A DNA stretch of 64,000 nt from Streptomyces barkulensis (GTDB lineage: Bacteria > Actinomycetota > Actinomycetes > Streptomycetales > Streptomycetaceae), in NCBI RefSeq assembly GCF_002843305.1, contig NZ_PGSG01000114.1:26639-90638 (forward strand). The letters run 5' to 3'. The position numbers and the translations under genes are program-made. Positions 27,602 through 36,307 of this stretch are shown here, one piece after another (position 1 is the stretch's first letter; every line of letters begins with the position of its first letter). The notes under the pieces are model-generated. The model saw only the letters and a list, made by a program, of their open reading frames with translations. It was not told the DNA's origin and did no database searches.

Positions 27602-28657
27602 TTGGAGTCGCAGGGCGAGCAGCGCACAGGACTGTTGTTCGGCTTCGCCGCCTACGGGATGTGGGGCCTGCTACCGCTGTACTGGGCGCTGCTGGAGCCC
27701 GCCGGCGCCACCGAGGTCCTGGCCCACCGGATGGCGTGGTCGCTGCCCACCGCCCTGCTCATCCTGGCCGCGCTGCGCCGCTGGGCGTGGGTGCGCCCGC
27801 TGCTGCGCGACCCCCGCAGGCTCGCTCTGATCGCCCTGGCGGCCGGGTTGATCTCGGTCAACTGGGGCCTGTTCATCTGGGCCGTGGGGGCCGGGAAGGT
27901 CATCGAGGCGTCGCTCGGCTACTTCATCAACCCGCTGATATCGATCGCCTTCGGCGTCCTGCTGCTGCGCGAGCGACTGCGGCCCGCCCAGTGGGTGGCC
28001 GTCGGCATCGGAGCGCTGGCGGTAGGGGTGATGACCGTCGCATACGGTCGGCTGCCCTGGCTCTCGCTCGCCCTGGCCGTCAGCTTCGCGCTCTACGGGC
28101 TGATCAAGAAGGGGGTCCGGCTGGACGGGGTGGCGAGCTTCGGGGCCGAGACGGCCGTGCAGTTCCTGCCCGCCGTCGCCTTCCTGGTCTTCCTGGGTTC
28201 GCGGGGCGAGGCCACCTTCACCACCGAGGGCACCGGGCACACGCTGCTGCTCTCCTTCGCCGGGCTGGCCACCGCACTGCCGCTGATCTTCTTCGGCGGA
28301 GCCGCCGTACGGCTGCCGCTGTCCACGATCGGCCTGCTGCAGTACCTTGCGCCCGCCTCGATGTTCCTGCTGGGCCTGCTGGCCTTCGACGAGGAGATGC
28401 CGCCCGAGCGCTGGGCCGGCTTCCTGCTCGTCTGGACCGCGCTGTGCCTGCTCACCTGGGACGCCCTGCGCACCGCACGCCGTTCGCGGGCACGCCTGCG
28501 GGCGGCTGCCGCGGCGGCGTCCGCGCGGGCACCGCGGGCGGGGGCCGCGGAGGCCGCGGAGGCCGCGGAGGCCAAAAGCGCGGCGCCCGGGGGAGCAGGC
28601 CGCCCGGGGGAGCACCCGGCGGCGGCCGGCACATCGTCGGACCCCGCGAAAAACTGA
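27602..28657 (+). CDS. rarD: EamA-family transporter RarD
   Basis: Drug/metabolite-superfamily membrane protein of 351 residues with ten hydrophobic segments in two EamA repeats. GFAAYGMWGLLPLYW, VLAHRMAWSLP, NWGLFIWAVGAGKVIEASLG and GYFINPLISIAFGVLLLRERL are RarD hallmarks. The substrate is unknown. I choose the rare TTG at 27602, because GAGGAGG ends five bases before it and no ATG or GTG nearby has a site. The last ~60 residues are an Ala/Arg-rich soluble tail with a repeated gcggaggcc (27 bases). Confidence 0.88.
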   Translation: MESQGEQRTGLLFGFAAYGMWGLLPLYWALLEPAGATEVLAHRMAWSLPTALLILAALRRWAWVRPLLRDPRRLALIALAAGLISVNWGLFIWAVGAGKVIEASLGYFINPLISIAFGVLLLRERLRPAQWVAVGIGALAVGVMTVAYGRLPWLSLALAVSFALYGLIKKGVRLDGVASFGAETAVQFLPAVAFLVFLGSRGEATFTTEGTGHTLLLSFAGLATALPLIFFGGAAVRLPLSTIGLLQYLAPASMFLLGLLAFDEEMPPERWAGFLLVWTALCLLTWDALRTARRSRARLRAAAAAASARAPRAGAAEAAEAAEAKSAAPGGAGRPGEHPAAAGTSSDPAKN

Positions 28658-28685
28658 TCCCGGGAGGCCGGCCGTGGCCGTCTGA

Positions 28686-28742
28686 CCGGTTCCGGCCGGT
28701 CCTCCCTAAGAGAATTCCAAAGGGGGGAACGGCCGGAACCGG
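28686..28742 (+). terminator. Inverted repeat after rarD
   Basis: ccggttccggccg (28686-28698) pairs perfectly with 28730-28742 across a 31-base loop. The long loop makes terminator function uncertain. The remainder of 28658-28885 holds a TTGACG (28827-28832) that could be the -35 of the peptidase gene. Confidence 0.4.
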
Positions 28743-28885
28743 CCATTTCGAGGCGCGCCGCGAGTCGGTGGCACGTCAGCGCAGAACCGTCCGATATTCG
28801 AACGCATATGTCCGGATTCCGCCCTTGACGGCGCACTGACGCACTATCAACATCATGCCCACGTCAACCCCTCACAGGAGGCATG

Positions 28886-30223
28886 ATGCCCACTCCCGCC
28901 GGACGACGGCTCCCCCGAAGATCCCCCTTCCGCCGCGCCGTTCTCGGAGCCGGACTCGCCGGTGCGCTCGCCGCCGGACTGCTCACCGCGACGACCGCCC
29001 CGGCCACGGCCGAGGCCGCCCCGGCCGCAGCGGCACCGGACATCCCGCTGACCAACGTCAAGGCGCACCTCTCGCAGTTCCAGACGATCGCGAACGCCAA
29101 CGGCGGCAACCGCGCCCACGGCCGCCCCGGCTACCGGGCTTCGGTCGACTACGTCAGGGGCAAGCTGGACGCCGCCGGCTACACCACGTCCCTCCAGCAG
29201 TTCACCTACAACGGGACCACCGGCTACAACCTCATCGCCGACTGGCCCGGGGGCGACACCGGCGCCGTCCTCATGTCCGGAGCACACCTGGACTCGGTCA
29301 GCAGCGGCGCCGGCATCAACGACAACGGCTCCGGTTCCGCCGCCGTCCTGGAGACCGCCCTCGCCGTGGCCCGTGCGGGGTACCAGCCCGACAAGCACCT
29401 GCGGTTCGCCTGGTGGGGCGCCGAGGAACTGGGTCTGGTGGGATCGCGGCACTACGTCAACAGCCTCTCCTCCACGGAACGGTCGAAGATCGACGGCTAC
29501 CTCAACTTCGACATGATCGGCTCGCCGAACGCCGGCTACTTCGTCTACGACGACGACCCGGCCATCGAGAAGGTCTTCAAGGACTGGTTCGCCGCCGAGG
29601 GCGTCCCGACCGAGATCGAGACGGAGGGCGACGGACGCTCCGACCACGCCCCGTTCAAGAGCGCCGGTGTCCCCGTCGGCGGGCTGTTCACCGGTGCCGG
29701 GCGCGTCAAGACCAGCGCTCAGGCGCAGAAATGGGGCGGCACCGCCGGGCAGTCCTTCGACCGCTGCTACCACTCCTCCTGCGACACCACCGCCAACATC
29801 AACGACACCGCCCTGGACCGCAACAGCGACGCCGCCGCCCACGCGGTGTGGACGCTGAGTTCGGGCACCACCACCCCGCCGGACGGCGACGTCTTCGAGA
29901 ACACCGACGACCACGCCATCCCGGACCCGGGCACCGTGGAGTCGCCGATCACGGTGAACAGGTCCGGCAACGCTCCCGGCGACCTGAAGGTGGACGTGGA
30001 CATCGTCCACACCTACCGCGGTGACCTCGTCATCGACCTGGTGGCCCCGGACGGGAGCACCTACCGGCTGAAGAACTCCGGCTGGGACTCGGGCGACGAC
30101 GTCCGGGCGTCCTACACCGTCGACGCCTCCTCCGAGACGGCCTCCGGCACCTGGAAGCTGCGGGTGAGGGACGTCTACCGCACCGACTCCGGCTACATCA
30201 ACAGCTGGAAGCTCACCTTCTGA
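28886..30223 (+). CDS. Secreted M28 aminopeptidase with C-terminal P domain
   Basis: Protein of 445 residues. It has an Arg-rich signal peptide (cleavage probably after the Ala-rich stretch near residue 45) and a zinc peptidase domain to about residue 325. Metal and catalytic residues are visible in SGAHLDSV, GINDNGSGS, WWGAEELGLVGS, NFDMIGSPN and GRSDHAPF. Residues ~345-445 are a proprotein-convertase P domain ending SWKLTF. The layout matches the Streptomyces griseus aminopeptidase (SGAP) group, which releases bulky hydrophobic N-terminal residues. AGGAGG lies four bases before ATG 28886 and one before ATG 28883, so the second is preferred. A hairpin follows. Confidence 0.92.
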   Translation: MPTPAGRRLPRRSPFRRAVLGAGLAGALAAGLLTATTAPATAEAAPAAAAPDIPLTNVKAHLSQFQTIANANGGNRAHGRPGYRASVDYVRGKLDAAGYTTSLQQFTYNGTTGYNLIADWPGGDTGAVLMSGAHLDSVSSGAGINDNGSGSAAVLETALAVARAGYQPDKHLRFAWWGAEELGLVGSRHYVNSLSSTERSKIDGYLNFDMIGSPNAGYFVYDDDPAIEKVFKDWFAAEGVPTEIETEGDGRSDHAPFKSAGVPVGGLFTGAGRVKTSAQAQKWGGTAGQSFDRCYHSSCDTTANINDTALDRNSDAAAHAVWTLSSGTTTPPDGDVFENTDDHAIPDPGTVESPITVNRSGNAPGDLKVDVDIVHTYRGDLVIDLVAPDGSTYRLKNSGWDSGDDVRASYTVDASSETASGTWKLRVRDVYRTDSGYINSWKLTF

Positions 30224-30297
30224 TCCGTCCGGCTCCCTCGGCCCCGCCTCCCGGCCCGCCCGGACCCCGAGTCCGCACCGCCGGGTCCGAGCACCAC

Positions 30298-30327
30298 CGC
30301 CCGCCGGCGCGACCGCGCCGGCGGGCG
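30298..30327. terminator. Hairpin between aminopeptidase and CGNR genes
   Basis: Perfect 14-base arms (30298-30311 and 30314-30327) between convergent genes; likely bidirectional. Confidence 0.7.
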
Positions 30328-30391
30328 CGTCCGTCCCCGCGGGCCGGTGGGGCTGTGGGCGGCGGGGCGGGCGGTCGCAGCCGGACTCCGG

Positions 30392-31015
30392 TCACCCCCC
30401 TTCCCCGTGCTCCTCATGCTCCCCGCGCTCCCCGCGGCGGGCGCGCAGCGCCCGGACCTTGTGGCGGTTGCCGCAGCGCTCCATCGAGCACCAGCGGCGG
30501 CGGCCGGGACGCGAGGTGTCCACGAAGACCAGACGGCAGTCGTCCGAGGCGCACTCCCGTATCCGGTGGGCGTACGGGCCGCCGAACAGGTCGACGGCGT
30601 CGCGCGCGACGGTCGAGAGCAGTTGCGTGCCCGTCGCGTCCGGCCCCCACTCCCTCGCCCAGCCCCGCCCGCCGTCCTGCCGCAACCGCACCGGCAGCGG
30701 CGGACGGGAAGCGGCCTCGTTGACCGCCGCCACATCCTGCGGGCGCGGCGTACGGCCGTGCGCCCGGTCCACCGCCATCCGCCACAGCGCGGCGCGCAGC
30801 TCCCTGGCGGCGGCCAGCTCGGCCTGCGTCACCTCGATCGAGGGCGCGGGGCGCAGCCGGGAGCGGGCGGCCCAGACCACGAGGTTCGCCGGCTCGTGCA
30901 GCACCTCGTAGCGCGCGTAACTCCCGGACCCGCCCGTCGGCAGCAGTTCCAGGCACAGGGACCCCGGATCGAAGCGATAGGGCACTCCTTCGGGTGAGTG
31001 CAGCACAAGACCCAT
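30392..31015 (-). CDS. CGNR zinc-finger protein (ABATE domain), probable regulator
   Basis: Protein of 207 residues. The N-terminal two thirds resemble the ABATE domain (LHEPANLVVWAARSRL, ELRAALWRM). The C-terminus is the CGNR zinc finger: CASDDC, then GRRRWCSMERCGNRHKV, which is thought to bind DNA. Members usually sit beside metabolic or stress genes and act as transcription factors. ATG 31015 has GGAG seven bases upstream; the longer frame crosses the promoter. The gene diverges from a VOC-family gene, and a palindrome covers both -10 boxes, so it may control itself and that neighbour. Confidence 0.85.
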   Translation of the reverse strand: MGLVLHSPEGVPYRFDPGSLCLELLPTGGSGSYARYEVLHEPANLVVWAARSRLRPAPSIEVTQAELAAARELRAALWRMAVDRAHGRTPRPQDVAAVNEAASRPPLPVRLRQDGGRGWAREWGPDATGTQLLSTVARDAVDLFGGPYAHRIRECASDDCRLVFVDTSRPGRRRWCSMERCGNRHKVRALRARRGERGEHEEHGEGG

Positions 31016-31051
31016 TGCGGACTCCGTCACGTAACCAATATAACTGGTTAC
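31015..31051. promoter_or_regulatory. Divergent promoters with palindromic operator (CGNR/VOC)
   Basis: GTAACCA (31031-31037) and TGGTTAC (31045-31051) form a perfect 7-bp inverted repeat with 7 bases between. Rightward promoter: TTGCGG (31015-31020), 18 bases, TATAAC (31039-31044). Leftward -10: TATATT (31037-31042, minus strand), about 22 bases before the CGNR start. A protein bound to the palindrome would block both. Confidence 0.55.
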
Positions 31052-31091
31052 CGACCAAAGGGAAGAAGTCCGGCGGACGGGAGACGGGGCG

Positions 31092-31586
31092 ATGACGGAG
31101 ACATCGGGCGGGACGAACACGACGGACAGGGCTCAGGAGGTGCTGGGCTGGAAGCTGGTGATCGACTGCGCGGACCCGCACCGGCAGGCCGACTTCTGGG
31201 CCACGGCCCTGGGCCATCCGGTGGAGGACAACAGCGTCCTGATCGAGCGTCTGCTCGGTCTCGGCGTCGTGGGCGAGGACATCCTGGTCGAGCACCACGG
31301 CCGCCGCGCCTGGTGCGACCTGGCCGCGGCGCGCCACCCGGAGGACCCGGCCGACCCCGACAGCGGCGCCGGGCTGGGACGGCGGCTGCTCTTCCAGCGC
31401 GTCCCGGAGCCGAAGACGGTCAAGAACCGCCTGCACATCGATGTCCATTCGGGCCCCGGGCGACGCGAGGGGACCGTTGCCCGGCTGGAAGGCCTGGGCG
31501 CGACGGTCATACGGCAGGTGAGGGAGCCCGGCGGCGAGTGGACGGTGATGGCGGATCCCGAGGGCAACGAGTTCTGCGTGTCATGA
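31092..31586 (+). CDS. VOC-family (glyoxalase-like) protein
   Basis: Protein of 164 residues with the glyoxalase/bleomycin-resistance fold of the glyoxalase_6 type. WKLVIDCADPHRQADFWATALGHPV opens the first module and VKNRLHIDVHSGPGRRE with MADPEGNEFCV closes the second. The DPEGNEFC ending is typical. The probable metal ligands are the His in LHIDV and the Glu in NEFCV. The substrate is unknown. ATG 31092 has a weak purine-rich site (gggagacgggg). It is divergent from the CGNR gene and probably controlled by it. Confidence 0.85.
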   Translation: MTETSGGTNTTDRAQEVLGWKLVIDCADPHRQADFWATALGHPVEDNSVLIERLLGLGVVGEDILVEHHGRRAWCDLAAARHPEDPADPDSGAGLGRRLLFQRVPEPKTVKNRLHIDVHSGPGRREGTVARLEGLGATVIRQVREPGGEWTVMADPEGNEFCVS

Positions 31587-31590
31587 GAAC

Positions 31591-31624
31591 GCCGCCCCGG
31601 CCGTCGGCCGACGGCCGGGGCGGC
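31591..31624. terminator. Perfect 34-bp palindrome ending the VOC gene
   Basis: The 34 bases from 31591 to 31624 are fully self-complementary (17 + 17). It begins four bases after the VOC stop and ends two bases before the stop of the converging ABC remnant, so it can terminate both. Confidence 0.8.
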
Positions 31625-31626
31625 AC

Positions 31627-32013
31627 TCAGACGGTGATGTCCCGGCCGGCGAAGCGAGCCCATGCGGCGGAGCCGAAGACGGCCGCGTACAGCCCCTGGA
31701 GGCGGAGGTTGTCGAGCAGGCCGTCCCAGTGGACGGGATCGCGCAGGATGTCGGCGAAGGACATCCGTTGGTGGGGGAAGAGGTACGGATGGATCGCGTC
31801 CAGTTGTGGGATCGCACCGAGGATCTGCACGGTGATCAGCAGGCCGACGGTGGTGGCCATGGCTGCGATACCGCTGTTGGTCAGGGTCGAGACGAACAGC
31901 CCCAGCGCTGCCAGACCGACCAGTGAGGCGGCGACGGCGAGCTGTCCGCCGCGGTACCGCTTGGTGAGTCCGCGGGCCTCGACGACCGTGTCCGGAGCGG
32001 GCGGTGGCTGCAT
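31627..32013 (-). pseudogene. ABC transporter remnant: ATPase start fused in frame to permease end
   Basis: An open frame of 128 codons joins two unrelated pieces. Residues ~9-27 (TVVEARGLTKRYRGGQLAV) are the first strand of an ABC ATPase, which normally continues to a Walker A motif. From about residue 28 the sequence is the membrane end of an ABC-2 permease (TNSGIAAMATTVGLLITVQI), ending WARFAGRDITV as many Streptomyces permeases do. Walker A, signature, Walker B and most of the permease are absent. The simplest reading is a single in-frame deletion, with the junction near 31925-31935. Upstream is the secreted LolA-like gene that commonly precedes such an ATPase-permease pair. It could still be translated but cannot transport. 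Confidence 0.8.
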
Positions 32014-32041
32014 GGCGCTTCCCGGGGTCGGGGGGACGGTG

Positions 32042-32062
32042 CGGTGCGGCGGTGCCGCACCG
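32042..32062 (-). terminator. Hairpin between LolA-like gene and ABC remnant
   Basis: Nine-bp stem (32042-32050 with 32054-32062) and 3-base loop. A second weaker inverted repeat (ggtcccgc/gcgggacc) follows towards the LolA-like stop. Confidence 0.5.
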
Positions 32063-32113
32063 GTCCCGCCGCACCGTCTCGCGGACGGGCAGCGGGACCG
32101 GGCGGCGGGCGTG

Positions 32114-33373
32114 CTACCCGGCTCCGCCGGCGGAGTCCGCCGCCTTGACCAGGCCCTCACGGGTGACGGCTCCGACGTACACGGTGCCGTCGTCGGTGAT
32201 CAGGGCGTTGACGAGGCGGGTGCCGAAGAACCGGCCGGTGCCGAAGTCTCCCTTGACCTCCTCGGTGAAGCCGTCGAGCAGCTTGCGCGCCTCGGGCGCC
32301 GTCTCCTGCCCGGCGCCCGTGCCGGGCACCGGACCCCTGCCGGGCAGTTCGATCCGGGCGACCGAGCCCCAGCCCTCACCGAGGACGTCCAGGCCGGACG
32401 GCAGCCCCCCGGCACCGTCCCGGCCCTTGCCGTCGCCGCCCCTGCCGTCCTTGCCGTCCTTGTGCGGCGTCTTGCCGGAGCCGTTCCGTGCGCCGTCCGG
32501 CTTCTCCTCGGTGACCTTCGCGCCCTTCGGCGGCTTGAAGTCGAAGGTGCCGGCGTCCGGCTCGGCGAAGTCCACCTCGGTGAAGCCCACGTCGACGGCG
32601 GCCTTCCCGCCGCCCTTGGGAGTCAGGGTGAACTTCAGCGGCACACCGCTGTCCGCGTCCACCGCGATCCGCACCGACCCGACCGTGCTGTCCGGCTGCT
32701 TCGGCTCGATCAGCAGTTGGTGGGCGTCCTGACCGGCGACCTTCGCCGTACCGTCGACGGTGACCGAGGTGGTGGCGTCGACGGCTTTGAGAACCTCCTG
32801 GGCGGCCTTCTGCGGGGTCACCTTCTCCAGTCCTCCGGGGGTCTTCCCCGGGCCGGCGCCCCGCCCGTCCTCCCGCGGGAGGACGGTGTGATGGACGGTG
32901 TTCGTGGCGCTGTCGTACGCCCACACGTCGCCGCCGTTGCGGATGAGGCTGTACTCCGCGGCCTTCTCCACGATCGACAGACGCTGTCTGTCCGGTCCGT
33001 CCACCGCCACGCGCAGGGTGTGGGAGCCGGAGGCCAGTTCGGTGAGCCTGCCGCGCGGATCGGCGTCCCCGGCCCCCTGCCCGCCGTTCTCCCCGGCGCC
33101 GTTCTCCCGGCCGCCGCCGTGACCGCCCGAGCCCATGCCGGGCAGGGCGGGCAGACCGAGATCGGTGGTGATCCTCACCGTCCCGGACAGCTGCTGGGTG
33201 TCCGAGGCCGCGATCTTCGCGGCCAGTTCCTCGGCGGTGATCCTCGGCAGATCCGGGCTGTCGCCGGAACTGGCCAGTGCCGGTACGAGGCCGACGGCCG
33301 CCACCGCCGCTCCGGCCACGGTGGCCGGCACCGCGTAACGCAACGCCTTCTTCATCGGTCGGGTCCGTGCCAT
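32114..33373 (-). CDS. Secreted LolA-like/DUF2092 protein
   Basis: Protein of 419 residues. A signal peptide (MKKALRYAVPATVAGAAVA near the start, cleavage around ALA-SS) has no lipobox Cys, so it is secreted rather than acylated. The body has the repeating beta pattern of LolA/LppX-like carriers that bind lipids or lipoproteins (VWAYDSATNTVHHTVLP, VRIAVDADSGVPLKFTL). It is interrupted by Gly-rich loops and a Lys/Asp/Gly linker near residue 300. ATG 33373 follows GGAGGT. In related genomes this type of gene leads an ABC transporter operon; here that transporter is deleted. Between 33374 and the next gene at 33650 I see nothing else. Confidence 0.78.
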   Translation of the reverse strand: MARTRPMKKALRYAVPATVAGAAVAAVGLVPALASSGDSPDLPRITAEELAAKIAASDTQQLSGTVRITTDLGLPALPGMGSGGHGGGRENGAGENGGQGAGDADPRGRLTELASGSHTLRVAVDGPDRQRLSIVEKAAEYSLIRNGGDVWAYDSATNTVHHTVLPREDGRGAGPGKTPGGLEKVTPQKAAQEVLKAVDATTSVTVDGTAKVAGQDAHQLLIEPKQPDSTVGSVRIAVDADSGVPLKFTLTPKGGGKAAVDVGFTEVDFAEPDAGTFDFKPPKGAKVTEEKPDGARNGSGKTPHKDGKDGRGGDGKGRDGAGGLPSGLDVLGEGWGSVARIELPGRGPVPGTGAGQETAPEARKLLDGFTEEVKGDFGTGRFFGTRLVNALITDDGTVYVGAVTREGLVKAADSAGGAG

Positions 33374-33649
33374 GTGTGCCCTTACCTCCGTGATCGGCGG
33401 CGGTTCATTGGTGCGTCGCACTCGTCAACCCCTGGCCGCCATTCTCACCTATTCCGGTGCGGGGTGACGGTGTCAATCCCACCAAATTGCTCCGGACAGG
33501 GCGTCAGCCGACAGGGTCGAGCCGATCTACTCCCGGGGTATGACACCACCGGCACCGCCTCGTCCCATCGGCGCCGCACGCGGTCCGACACCCCCTTCCC
33601 GAGGCGTACGGACCCGTCCGGGCCGGGGGGAACGGGATCCCCGGCGCGG

Positions 33650-34660
33650 TCAGCCCGCGCGGTGTACCACCGAGTCGCACAGATAGGAGAGGGCCTCCTT
33701 GGCCGCGCAGTCCGGCAGGGGCGCCAGTACGTTGCGGGCCTCATCCGCACAGCGGATCGTGTCACGCCGGGCCTCCTCCAGCGCCGGATGGGCACGGAGT
33801 CCCGCCAGCGCCTCGGCATGCCGGGCGTCGTCGCTCAGGTCGCCGTCCAGCAGCGCGCACAGGGCCAGGTCCTCCGGCGAACCGCCGTCGGCCGCGCGGG
33901 CGCGCAGGCGCAGGACCGGCAGCGTCGCGATGCCCTCCCGCAGATCCGTGCCGGGTGTCTTGCCGGACTCGTGGGAGTCGCTGGCGATGTCGAGTACGTC
34001 GTCGGCGAGCTGGAAGGCGGTGCCGATCCGCTCCCCGTACTGGGTGAGGATGTCCACGACGTTCTCGTCCGCGCCCGACATCATCGCGCCGAAGCGTCCG
34101 GCCACCGCGATCAGCGAGCCGGTCTTGCCCGCGATCACGTCGAGGTAGTGGGCGATCGGGTCGTCGCCCTCCCGCGGTCCCGCCGTCTCCAGGATCTGTC
34201 CGGTCACCAGCCGCTCGAACGCCTCGGCCTGGATCCGGACCGCCTCCGGTCCCAGGTCGGCCAGGATGTGCGAGGCCCGGGCGAAGAGGAAGTCACCGGT
34301 GAGGACGGCCACGGAGTTGTCCCAGCGGGCGTTGGCGCTGGGCACTCCGCGCCGCACGTCCGCCTCGTCCATCACGTCGTCGTGGTAGAGCGTCGCCAGA
34401 TGCGTCAGCTCCACGACCACCGCCGAGGGCACCACCCCGGGGGCGTGCGGATCGCCGAACTGCGCCGCCAGCATCACCAGCAGCGGGCGGAATCGCTTCC
34501 CGCCGGCCCGCACCAGATGCTGCGCGGCTTCGGTTATGAAGGGCACGCCGCTCTTGGTGGCCTCGATGAGACCCTCCTCGACAGCCGCCAACCCCGCCTG
34601 GACACCGGTTTCCAGCGCTTGGTCCCGCACGCTCAGCCCGAAGGGCCCGACGACGGTCAC
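33650..34660 (-). CDS. Long-chain polyprenyl diphosphate synthase (menaquinone side chain)
   Basis: Trans-prenyltransferase of 336 residues that elongates allylic diphosphates with IPP. The first aspartate-rich motif is LYHDDVMDEADVRRG and the second QLADDVLDIAS; GGKRFRPLLVML and the lysine of KTGSLI are also typical. A small residue before the first motif suggests a long product, fitting the C40-C45 side chain of Streptomyces menaquinone. I choose GTG 34660 (AGGAG eight bases upstream) instead of a TTG at 34693. The gene diverges from fah, with 278 bases between them; a TAGCCT at 34885-34890 may be the fah -10. Confidence 0.88.
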   Translation of the reverse strand: MTVVGPFGLSVRDQALETGVQAGLAAVEEGLIEATKSGVPFITEAAQHLVRAGGKRFRPLLVMLAAQFGDPHAPGVVPSAVVVELTHLATLYHDDVMDEADVRRGVPSANARWDNSVAVLTGDFLFARASHILADLGPEAVRIQAEAFERLVTGQILETAGPREGDDPIAHYLDVIAGKTGSLIAVAGRFGAMMSGADENVVDILTQYGERIGTAFQLADDVLDIASDSHESGKTPGTDLREGIATLPVLRLRARAADGGSPEDLALCALLDGDLSDDARHAEALAGLRAHPALEEARRDTIRCADEARNVLAPLPDCAAKEALSYLCDSVVHRAG

Positions 34661-34938
34661 GAGGGGTACTCCTGTCTGCGTACGATCAGCCAACGATCAC
34701 GTGGCTCGTCGCGGCCTTCACGGTGTGTCGCCGTACCGCCGGGCCGCTGTCGCCATCATCATCCCTGGCAGCGTAGCCGGTCCCGAGACGATCACAGCCG
34801 TCGCGTTGCCTCTGTGACGGAGGCCGCATCCCGGCCCTCCCCGCGCCCCGCAGCGGGTCGCTTCTGCCGCGGATCACCACCGCGTAGCCTGTTCGCGGCC
34901 CTGACCGGCGACGACCTCGAAGGCGAGGCACCTCACCC

Positions 34939-36177
34939 ATGTCCGACGCGACCCCGCTCGAACTGCCCGAAGGCGATCTCTTCGGCCCGGACAACCTGCC
35001 CTACGGCGTCTTCACCACCGAGGACGACCCCGACCTGCGCCGGATCGGCGTGCGCTACGGCCCGTACGTCCTGGACGCGGGCTCGGCCGCCGACGCGTTC
35101 GGCTCGTCCCACACCGGCCTGCTCCAGAAGCCGAACCTCAACCCCCTGATGGCGGCGGGCCGCCCGGTCTGGCAGGCGGTGCGCGCGGAGCTGCGTTCCT
35201 GGCTGACCGCGCCCGAGCACGCCGGCACCGTCACGCAGTACCTGATCCGGCTCGAGGACGTCACCCTCCACCTTCCCTTCGAGGTGGCCGACTACGTCGA
35301 CTTCTACGCCAGCGAGCACCACGCCACCAACGTCGGGCGGATCTTCCGGCCCGGCGGCGAACCGCTCACCCCCAACTGGAAGCACCTGCCGATCGGCTAC
35401 CACGGCCGCTCCGGCACCGTCGTGGTCTCCGGCACCCCCGTCGTCCGCCCGCAGGGGCAGCGCAAGGCCCCCGACGATGCCTCCCCCTCCTTCGGCCCCT
35501 CCCGCCGTCTGGACATCGAGGCGGAGGTCGGCTTCGTCGTCGGCACTCCCTCCGGGCTGGGCGAACCGGTGCCGCAGTCGGACTTCCGGGAGCACGTCTT
35601 CGGTGTCTGCCTGGTCAACGACTGGTCGGCGCGTGACATCCAGGCCTGGGAGTACGTGCCGCTGGGCCCGTTCCTGGGGAAGTCCTTCGCGACCTCCGTC
35701 TCGCCCTGGGTCACCCCGCTGGACGCCCTCGACGCCGCCCGCACCGAGCCGCCGCGGCGCACCCACCCGCTGCTGGACTACCTGGAGGACTCCGCGGGCG
35801 GGGAGCCCGGCGGACTGGATCTGCGGATCTCGGTCTCCCTCAACGGCCACACCATCGCCGAGCCGCCGTTCTCCGCGATGTACTGGACGGCCGCCCAGCA
35901 GCTCGCCCACATGACCGTGAACGGCGCCTCGCTGCGCACCGGGGACCTCTTCGCCTCCGGCACCGTCAGCGGCCCGGAGGTGCGTCAGCGCGGCTGCCTG
36001 CTGGAGCTGACCTGGTCCGGCCGCGACCCGGTCGAGCTCCCCGACGGCAAGCGGACGTTCCTGGAGGACGGCGACGAGGTCGTCATCACCGCCTGGGCAC
36101 CGGGACCGGACGGTTCCCGCATCGGCCTGGGCGAGGTGTCCGGCCGCATCCACCCGGCCACCGGCCGGAACAGCTGA
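34939..36177 (+). CDS. fahA: Fumarylacetoacetase
   Basis: Protein of 412 residues catalysing the last step of tyrosine/homogentisate breakdown: fumarylacetoacetate to fumarate plus acetoacetate. Active-site blocks are DFYASEHHATNVG (catalytic His), PIGYHGRSGTVVVSG, RLDIEAEVGFV (metal-binding glutamates), VNDWSARDIQAWEYVPLGPF (Asp) and SFATSVSPWV. The length is normal for the eukaryote-like FAH. The other homogentisate-pathway genes are not in this window. A hairpin follows. Confidence 0.94.
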   Translation: MSDATPLELPEGDLFGPDNLPYGVFTTEDDPDLRRIGVRYGPYVLDAGSAADAFGSSHTGLLQKPNLNPLMAAGRPVWQAVRAELRSWLTAPEHAGTVTQYLIRLEDVTLHLPFEVADYVDFYASEHHATNVGRIFRPGGEPLTPNWKHLPIGYHGRSGTVVVSGTPVVRPQGQRKAPDDASPSFGPSRRLDIEAEVGFVVGTPSGLGEPVPQSDFREHVFGVCLVNDWSARDIQAWEYVPLGPFLGKSFATSVSPWVTPLDALDAARTEPPRRTHPLLDYLEDSAGGEPGGLDLRISVSLNGHTIAEPPFSAMYWTAAQQLAHMTVNGASLRTGDLFASGTVSGPEVRQRGCLLELTWSGRDPVELPDGKRTFLEDGDEVVITAWAPGPDGSRIGLGEVSGRIHPATGRNS

Positions 36178-36197
36178 CACCGCACCGGTCCCCGCAC

Positions 36198-36225
36198 GCC
36201 GGTCCGGGATTCGTTCCGGACCGGC
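36198..36225 (+). terminator. Terminator after fumarylacetoacetase
   Basis: Ten-bp stem (36198-36207 with 36216-36225), 8-base loop, 20 bases past the stop. Confidence 0.65.
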
Positions 36226-36307
36226 CCGCCGGCCGGTGCCACCTGCTAGCTTGGCGTGTCCTTGCAACAAGCAGTGATACGCGGCGATACGCATGGAGGG
36301 GGACCAG

